From Candidatus Woesearchaeota archaeon (GTDB lineage: Archaea > Nanobdellota > Nanobdellia > Woesearchaeales > GW2011-AR4): a stretch of 8,904 bases of DNA. This document shows positions 5,113-8,904 of the stretch, piece by piece; the stretch's first letter is position 1; every line of letters starts with the position of its first letter. The translations under genes were made by a program, and so were the position numbers. The notes under the pieces are model-generated. The model was not told where the DNA came from and made no database searches. It saw only the letters and a list, made by a program, of their open reading frames with translations. The stretch covers positions 1 through 8,904 of the forward strand of contig JADHVE010000050.1 of assembly GCA_016784195.1 (NCBI GenBank). The letters run 5' to 3'.

Positions 5113-5514
5113 TTATTTTTTTGCTGGCTTTCTCATTTCCTGAAGCCATAATAAGCCTATTCTTATCATCTCTTTATTGAAATGATCACTTATCTTGTAT
5201 GTTTTTTTGTATAAATCATAATTTATTAACCCCATGCTCTTCATTGGAGTTAAAATACGATCATAAAACTGCCTTTTGTTATAGCTGATTTTGACTTTTT
5301 TCCCTTTGTATGGCGGCTCATCAACCAAGTCTGTAATTAAATTGCCTTCATGCAACTTTGTGGCAAACAAAGACATCTCGGTCTTGTTTATCTCTCCTCC
5401 GTTTTCTTTAATCATCTCTATCAACAGCTTAGCTACGATAATCTGCTGCTTTGTTGCAAAAAGTACTTCAAATATATCTTCAGGCAAGTTAAACTTGTCA
5501 AATAAAATGACCAT
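5113..5514 (-). CDS. Winged-helix-like protein, probable DNA-binding regulator
   Basis: A 133-residue soluble protein, not recognised as a named family. Residues 20-40 and 42-58 are predicted helices (TKQQIIVAKLLIEMIKENGG, then EINKTEMSLFATKL). Residues 75-110 look like a winged helix: a basic helix NKRQFYDRILTPMKSMG (79-95), then a hairpin-like wing LINYDLYKKTYKIS (96-109). The tail is basic (RKPAKK). There is no signal peptide or metal motif. The ATG at 5514 lies about 28 bases from a TATA box and has no ribosome site, so the mRNA is probably leaderless. A perfect 14-bp palindrome upstream of the TATA box suggests autoregulation. It follows the XPD-like gene in the same direction with a poly-T tract between them. 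The regulator role is inferred from fold and context. Confidence 0.75.
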   Translation of the reverse strand: MVILFDKFNLPEDIFEVLFATKQQIIVAKLLIEMIKENGGEINKTEMSLFATKLHEGNLITDLVDEPPYKGKKVKISYNKRQFYDRILTPMKSMGLINYDLYKKTYKISDHFNKEMIRIGLLWLQEMRKPAKK

Positions 5515-5538
5515 TTAGCACTAAGATAGTATAGCATC

Positions 5539-5546
5539 TATATAAA
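5539..5546 (-). promoter_or_regulatory. TATA box of the winged-helix gene
   Basis: TTTATATA on the minus strand, centred about 28 bases before the ATG at 5514, predicts transcription starting at or next to the start codon. Confidence 0.6.
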
Positions 5547-5558
5547 TGTTACGTTTTT

Positions 5559-5572
5559 GTATACTAGTATAC
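5559..5572. promoter_or_regulatory. 14-bp perfect palindrome, candidate operator
   Basis: GTATACTAGTATAC is its own reverse complement. It lies just upstream of the TATA box of the winged-helix gene. Related half-sites recur around it: AGTATAG at 5528-5534 and 5590-5596, and GTATACT again at 5568-5574. Repeated half-sites around a promoter suggest a dimeric regulator, possibly the gene's own product. Confidence 0.45.
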
Positions 5573-5618
5573 TATATGATAAATGAGTAAGTATAGGGAA
5601 TCAGAAATTAGAATATTC

Positions 5619-5639
5619 AAAAAAGAAAAATAAAAATAA
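5619..5639 (-). terminator. Poly-T tract after the XPD-like gene
   Basis: Just beyond the helicase stop codon the minus strand carries three T-runs in about 20 bases (TTTTT, TTTTT, TTTTTT broken by A and C). Archaeal transcription commonly ends at such tracts without a hairpin. It would separate the helicase from the downstream regulator. Confidence 0.45.
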
Positions 5640-5649
5640 TTTTTATAAC

Positions 5650-7518
5650 TTAATCCTTAAAAAAATCCTTAACCTTGTCTTCGTAAAGCTTTGTTATCTT
5701 GACATCCATATCAGGAGGAAAACATTTGTAATAGTTTTGCCATGCGAATCTCTCATCCAGGAAAACAATAACGCCCCTGTCTGTTTCGCTTCTGATGCAT
5801 CTTCCCGCATTTTGCAGGCATTTGATTATTGCAGGGAACATGTAGCCATAGTCCCATCCTTTTCCAAACTTCTCATCATAATAATCTATCAGCTCTTTTA
5901 TTTCTAGAGAAGGCTTTTCCAGAGGCAATCCTATAACAATGACTGCTTTTAATAGATCTCCTGGCAAGTCAATGCCCTCTCCAAAACTTCCTGCAGCAAC
6001 TCCAAGCAAAACAGCTCCGATTTTGCTGTAGCTTCCAAATCTTTCAAGCATCTCCTCTTTTTCCTGCTTGCTTAAATTAGGCTTTTCCAGAAATGTTGTT
6101 TTTTCGCATAAGCTATGAAAATGTTTGTATATGTTATCTCTCAGATTATAGCTAGGAAAAAACAATAGACTATTTCCTGGAATTGAATTTACAAGCTTTG
6201 CGGATATTTTTGCAATTTTTTCAAATTCTGCTTCACTTCTTCTTGTAAATTTTGTTGTGGTCTCTGGAATAATTAAACTCAATTTATTTTTTTTTGGAAA
6301 GGGACTTCCATAAACCCTCTCAATAACATTATCAAAGCCTAAAATATCTTTGTACATAAATGTTGGAGTTAAAGTTCCTGACATGATTATAGTAGAATAT
6401 GCATTCTCTATTACTTCTTTTGTTATCAATGAAGGATCTAAGCACCTATAAGACAAAATAATTAATGGGAACTTAAAGCCCTCTTTTAATGAGATTATCC
6501 TTGCAAAGCCTTTATCAGGACCCTTCCAGGCCTCCAGGAAATTTCCAATACTACCTATAAAGCTCTGCTTTTGTTTTTCCCTCACTTCATCACCAATAAA
6601 GATTAAATCACTTATTATCTCTTCATAATTTTTTTCCTTTTCAATTTTTTCAATAAATTCATGCTTTTTTACCAGTTTTTCCTCTTTATTAAAATTTAAA
6701 TCCTCTGCTAAAAAATCCAAGGCGTTCCTTATCAGATTTAAATGTTCAACAGCCTCATCAAACTTGAATTTCACAGCCTCTTTTAATGCCCTTTCTAAGA
6801 TTAAATTTGAAAGCTTGACCGTGCCCAAATTCATTATCCTTCCAGGAAGATTATGGCCTTCATCAACAATGATTATTGATTTTTCCAGCTCTTTGCTGCC
6901 CCTCTTAAACAAATTCGTCCGGATATTCTCATTAAAAACATGGTAGTAATCCCCAATGACAACTTGGGCATCTTTGCAAAGCAGAGTGCTTATTTCATAG
7001 GGGCATACATTTTCTTTTTCACAAATTTTAATCAGCTCTTCAGAATGCGAGGCTCCAATTTTTTTCAACTCCTCAAGAACCTTCTCTGCATTAAAACTTA
7101 ATTTGCCCTTGCTCCTGATATTTGAATAAAATTCACATTCGTTTTCTTCCCTTAATCTCTTGCAGTAATCAGAAAACTCATTAGAATACAGCTTGTTAAC
7201 TCCGCCTTGCAGGCACATCCATTTCTTGCCTAATATGTCAACAACACAAAAGCCCTGATTATGCTTTTTTCTGATTTCCTTTAAGGTCTTTACTGCAATC
7301 TGGTGCTGGGTGTGTCTTGAGGTCAAAAAAAATATGGTTAGGTCATTTTTTAGAGCAAAGCTTAATGCAGGTGCTAAAACAGAAACTGTCTTTCCTATGC
7401 CTGTAGGGGCGTGCGCAATCAGGTTTTTTTTGTTTTTAATTGCATCCGCCACTTCCAGGAGCATTTCATCCTGAGTCTTCCTTATTTTATCGTACGGAAA
7501 GATAGCTTCTTTAATCAT
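5650..7518 (-). CDS. XPD/Rad3-family Fe-S DNA helicase
   Basis: A 5'-3' superfamily 2 helicase of the XPD/Rad3/DinG group, expected to unwind DNA in repair. Numbering from the ATG at 7518 (622 residues): Walker A APTGIGKT (37-44, K43); Fe-S cysteine candidates C102 (WMC), C119 (DYC), C128 (NEC) and C172 (VCPYEIS); Walker B VDEGHN (218-223), where most family members read DEAH; IIMSGTL (377-383); GSFGEGIDLPG (510-520); motif VI Q569-x2-G-R-C-I-R576. The frame extends 13 codons upstream to a TTG at 7557, but a TTATAAA box about 27 bases before 7518 sits inside that extension, and the ATG opens with the MIKEAIFPYDKIRKTQ expected before the Q-motif region, so I prefer the ATG and a leaderless mRNA. 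Whether it is the true XPD orthologue or a Rad3-like paralogue cannot be settled here. Confidence 0.93.
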   Translation of the reverse strand: MIKEAIFPYDKIRKTQDEMLLEVADAIKNKKNLIAHAPTGIGKTVSVLAPALSFALKNDLTIFFLTSRHTQHQIAVKTLKEIRKKHNQGFCVVDILGKKWMCLQGGVNKLYSNEFSDYCKRLREENECEFYSNIRSKGKLSFNAEKVLEELKKIGASHSEELIKICEKENVCPYEISTLLCKDAQVVIGDYYHVFNENIRTNLFKRGSKELEKSIIIVDEGHNLPGRIMNLGTVKLSNLILERALKEAVKFKFDEAVEHLNLIRNALDFLAEDLNFNKEEKLVKKHEFIEKIEKEKNYEEIISDLIFIGDEVREKQKQSFIGSIGNFLEAWKGPDKGFARIISLKEGFKFPLIILSYRCLDPSLITKEVIENAYSTIIMSGTLTPTFMYKDILGFDNVIERVYGSPFPKKNKLSLIIPETTTKFTRRSEAEFEKIAKISAKLVNSIPGNSLLFFPSYNLRDNIYKHFHSLCEKTTFLEKPNLSKQEKEEMLERFGSYSKIGAVLLGVAAGSFGEGIDLPGDLLKAVIVIGLPLEKPSLEIKELIDYYDEKFGKGWDYGYMFPAIIKCLQNAGRCIRSETDRGVIVFLDERFAWQNYYKCFPPDMDVKITKLYEDKVKDFFKD

Positions 7519-7530
7519 CTGAAAAAGGAG

Positions 7531-7549
7531 ATATAAATTGTTTATAAGG
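7531..7549 (-). promoter_or_regulatory. Promoter of the XPD-like gene
   Basis: The minus strand shows CTTATAAAC centred about 27 bases before the ATG at 7518, and a second box, TTTATAT (7531-7537), closer in. The first has the better spacing for a leaderless start. Confidence 0.5.
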
Positions 7550-7557
7550 TTTGTCAA

Positions 7558-7754
7558 TAAAAAAATAGAATTGTTGGAAATTTCCCATGTAGGATAAGAG
7601 CAGGAAATTTATATTAATTAAAATTTTTAAAGGCTGAAAAGGATACAAAGAAAATAAACAAAATAAAAATACAAATAATGTGTTCGGGCTAAAGCAATTA
7701 ATGGCAAAAAATAATTAAAAAACAAATAAAAATATAAATGATTAAATAAAAAAT
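7558..7754. other. Divergent intergenic region
   Basis: It separates the helicase and transglutaminase genes, which diverge. It is very AT-rich. Visible signals: palindrome GGAAATTTCC (7576-7585), whose GGAAATTT recurs at 7603-7610, and a TATA-like TTTATATT (7608-7615) with no ORF at the right distance on the plus strand. Nothing else is supported. Confidence 0.5.
7728..7738 (+). promoter_or_regulatory. TATA-like box of the transglutaminase gene
   Basis: AAAATATAAAT is centred about 22 bases before the ATG at 7755. No ribosome site is present, so a leaderless start is likely. The surrounding sequence is nearly all A and T, which lowers confidence. Confidence 0.35.
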
Positions 7755-8904
7755 ATGAAAATGAAAAAAAGGTTTTTATTGTTGGTTGTATTATTGTTAG
7801 TTAATTCTGTGTTTGCAAATGATTTTTTTAACAGTGAGGAGCTGGAGATAAGCGTCAAGGCTGGAGGTAATGTTGAGATTGTTCCTGAATCCTCAAGCTA
7901 CAGCATCAAAAGTGTTATGATTAACCTTACTTTTTTTCCAAGGGAATATTTTAACCAGAATGTCTTGGATTTTGATACGGGCTCTGGAGAATTAACAGAT
8001 GGATCTATAAAGTTTGAATGGAGTGACCCCTCTGAAAAAAAGTTCGGTTTTGGCTTTGATTCTAAAGTAATTACCTATAATAAGATAATTGAGGTTAAGG
8101 ATAAGATAGATTTTCCAATAAAAGAACTGGACGATGAGTTTGAGATTTATACACTAGCAAGCGAGACAATTGACTCTAATGATAAGGATATTGTAAGATT
8201 AGCATCTGAACTGGTTGAAGGAGAGGATGATTTGTATAAGGCTGCGTTTAAATTGGCTGACTGGACCAAAAGCAACATTGAATATGACCTAAGCACTCTG
8301 ACTGCAGAAGTAAGCCAGAAGGCAAGTTGGGTTTTGGAACATAAGGAGGGAGTTTGCGATGAATTAACGTCTTTGTTCATCGCTTTGCTGAGGGCTGTTG
8401 GAGTTCCGGCAAAGTTTGTTTCAGGCATTGCTTATACTAACAGCCCGCTGTTTGAGGAAGAGTGGGGAAACCATGGATGGGCTGAGGTTTATTTTCCGGA
8501 TTATGGGTGGGTTCCTTTTGATGTAACTTACGGAGAGTTCGGCTTCATAAATCCTGCCCATGTCAAGATGAAGGATAGCGTGGATAGCGCTTCTAGCTCT
8601 ACGCAATATGAATGGCTGGGAAGAAATATTGACTTAGAGACAAGCAAGTTGGAGATCAAAACTGAGCTAATAAACAAAAAAGGGATTGTTAAAGAGATGA
8701 TTGAGTTAAAGGCAGATGCTATTAAAAAGGAGGTTGGATTTGGATCATATAATCTTATTGAGGCTGAAGTTAAAAATCTAAATGACTATTATTTGGCTGT
8801 AGAGATTTATCTTTCCAAAGTAGACAGCGTTGAGACTGTTGGGGAGAGCAAGAGAAGTGTTTTGCTGAAGCCTAAAGGAGAGAAAAATGTTTTTTGGATT
8901 GTTA
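7755..8904 (+). CDS. Secreted transglutaminase-like protein, 3' end beyond the window
   Basis: The frame is open from ATG 7755 to the window edge (383 codons seen). Residues 1-21 are a Sec signal peptide: basic MKMKKR, a Leu/Val core, then SVFA before ND as a likely cleavage site; ATG 7761 is an alternative start. Residues 22-125 look beta-rich (surface domain). Residues 160-260 form a transglutaminase-like (cysteine-protease fold) domain with a complete triad: C201 in GVCDE, H240 in NHGWAEVYFP, D256 in PFDVTYGE. The segment after 290 is again beta-like (KLEIKTELINKKG, EAEVKNLNDYY), as in a cell-surface Ig-like domain, and a membrane anchor may follow outside the window. In archaea such proteins may cleave or cross-link surface proteins; the substrate is unknown. 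It diverges from the helicase gene. Confidence 0.88.
   Translation, partial: MKMKKRFLLLVVLLLVNSVFANDFFNSEELEISVKAGGNVEIVPESSSYSIKSVMINLTFFPREYFNQNVLDFDTGSGELTDGSIKFEWSDPSEKKFGFGFDSKVITYNKIIEVKDKIDFPIKELDDEFEIYTLASETIDSNDKDIVRLASELVEGEDDLYKAAFKLADWTKSNIEYDLSTLTAEVSQKASWVLEHKEGVCDELTSLFIALLRAVGVPAKFVSGIAYTNSPLFEEEWGNHGWAEVYFPDYGWVPFDVTYGEFGFINPAHVKMKDSVDSASSSTQYEWLGRNIDLETSKLEIKTELINKKGIVKEMIELKADAIKKEVGFGSYNLIEAEVKNLNDYYLAVEIYLSKVDSVETVGESKRSVLLKPKGEKNVFWIV

Noticed and set aside
5016..5180. 54-residue plus-strand ORF starting MAPLVYTWGWFEKN with a hydrophobic C-terminal half
   Set aside because: Its first third is just the hairpin element and its rest is antisense to the end of the winged-helix gene, whose reverse complement accounts for the hydrophobic run. 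AGTAAGG abutting the ATG is too close for a ribosome site.
7519..7557. TTG at 7557 as start of the helicase
   Set aside because: The extra 13 codons contain the probable TATA boxes and have no ribosome site; the ATG at 7518 fits the family N-terminus.
8147..8606. Minus-strand ORFs opposite the transglutaminase gene
   Set aside because: They are antisense to a well-supported frame with a full catalytic triad and have no promoter, ribosome site or recognisable domain.
1..8904. CRISPR array, rRNA, standard tRNA, transposase or integrase
   Set aside because: No regularly spaced repeats, rRNA-like stretches, tRNA folds or transposase motifs were seen in either strand.

Overview
The window looks like an AT-rich archaeal fragment, most plausibly from a small-genome DPANN-type archaeon such as Woesearchaeota or Pacearchaeota. 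Evidence for archaea is an Nre-family protein with a C-terminal PCNA-binding motif, an archaeal XPD/Rad3 helicase with four candidate Fe-S cysteines, and archaeal promoter anatomy: TATA boxes 25-35 bases before starts, many near-leaderless starts, and GAGGTGA ribosome sites on a few genes. The alanyl-tRNA synthetase instead resembles the short form of CPR (Patescibacteria) bacteria. Both edges cut through coding sequence, so this may be a short metagenomic contig. Lineage is an inference.

Layout. 1-1233: an Nre DNA-repair gene whose N-terminal zinc module lies on the minus strand (1-108) while the rest of the gene is on the plus strand (112-1233), as if the 5' end had been inverted. 1244-1925: a TATA box, a 24-residue membrane peptide and an unrecognised 160-residue protein with a strong ribosome site. 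1974-3731: a compact alaS, ending at a hairpin region shared with convergent genes. 3841-4918 (minus): a stand-alone EF-Tu-domain-2-like protein, preceded in the same direction by endonuclease V. 4919-5112: a dense non-coding block holding a 14-bp hairpin with a U-run, a 13-residue ORF with its own ribosome site, a GC-rich multi-stem element and a 13-base direct repeat bracketing that element. 5113-5514 (minus): a winged-helix-like protein with a palindrome upstream of its TATA box. 5650-7518 (minus): the XPD-like helicase. 7755-8904 (plus): the start of a secreted transglutaminase-like protein, cut by the window edge.

How it fits together. Three genes (nre, endonuclease V, XPD-like helicase) are DNA-repair functions, but they are not one operon: strands switch and each seems to have its own promoter, except endonuclease V, which has no clear TATA box and sits behind the hairpin and mini-ORF. 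The most unusual parts are the split nre gene at the left edge and the structured block at 4935-5096.
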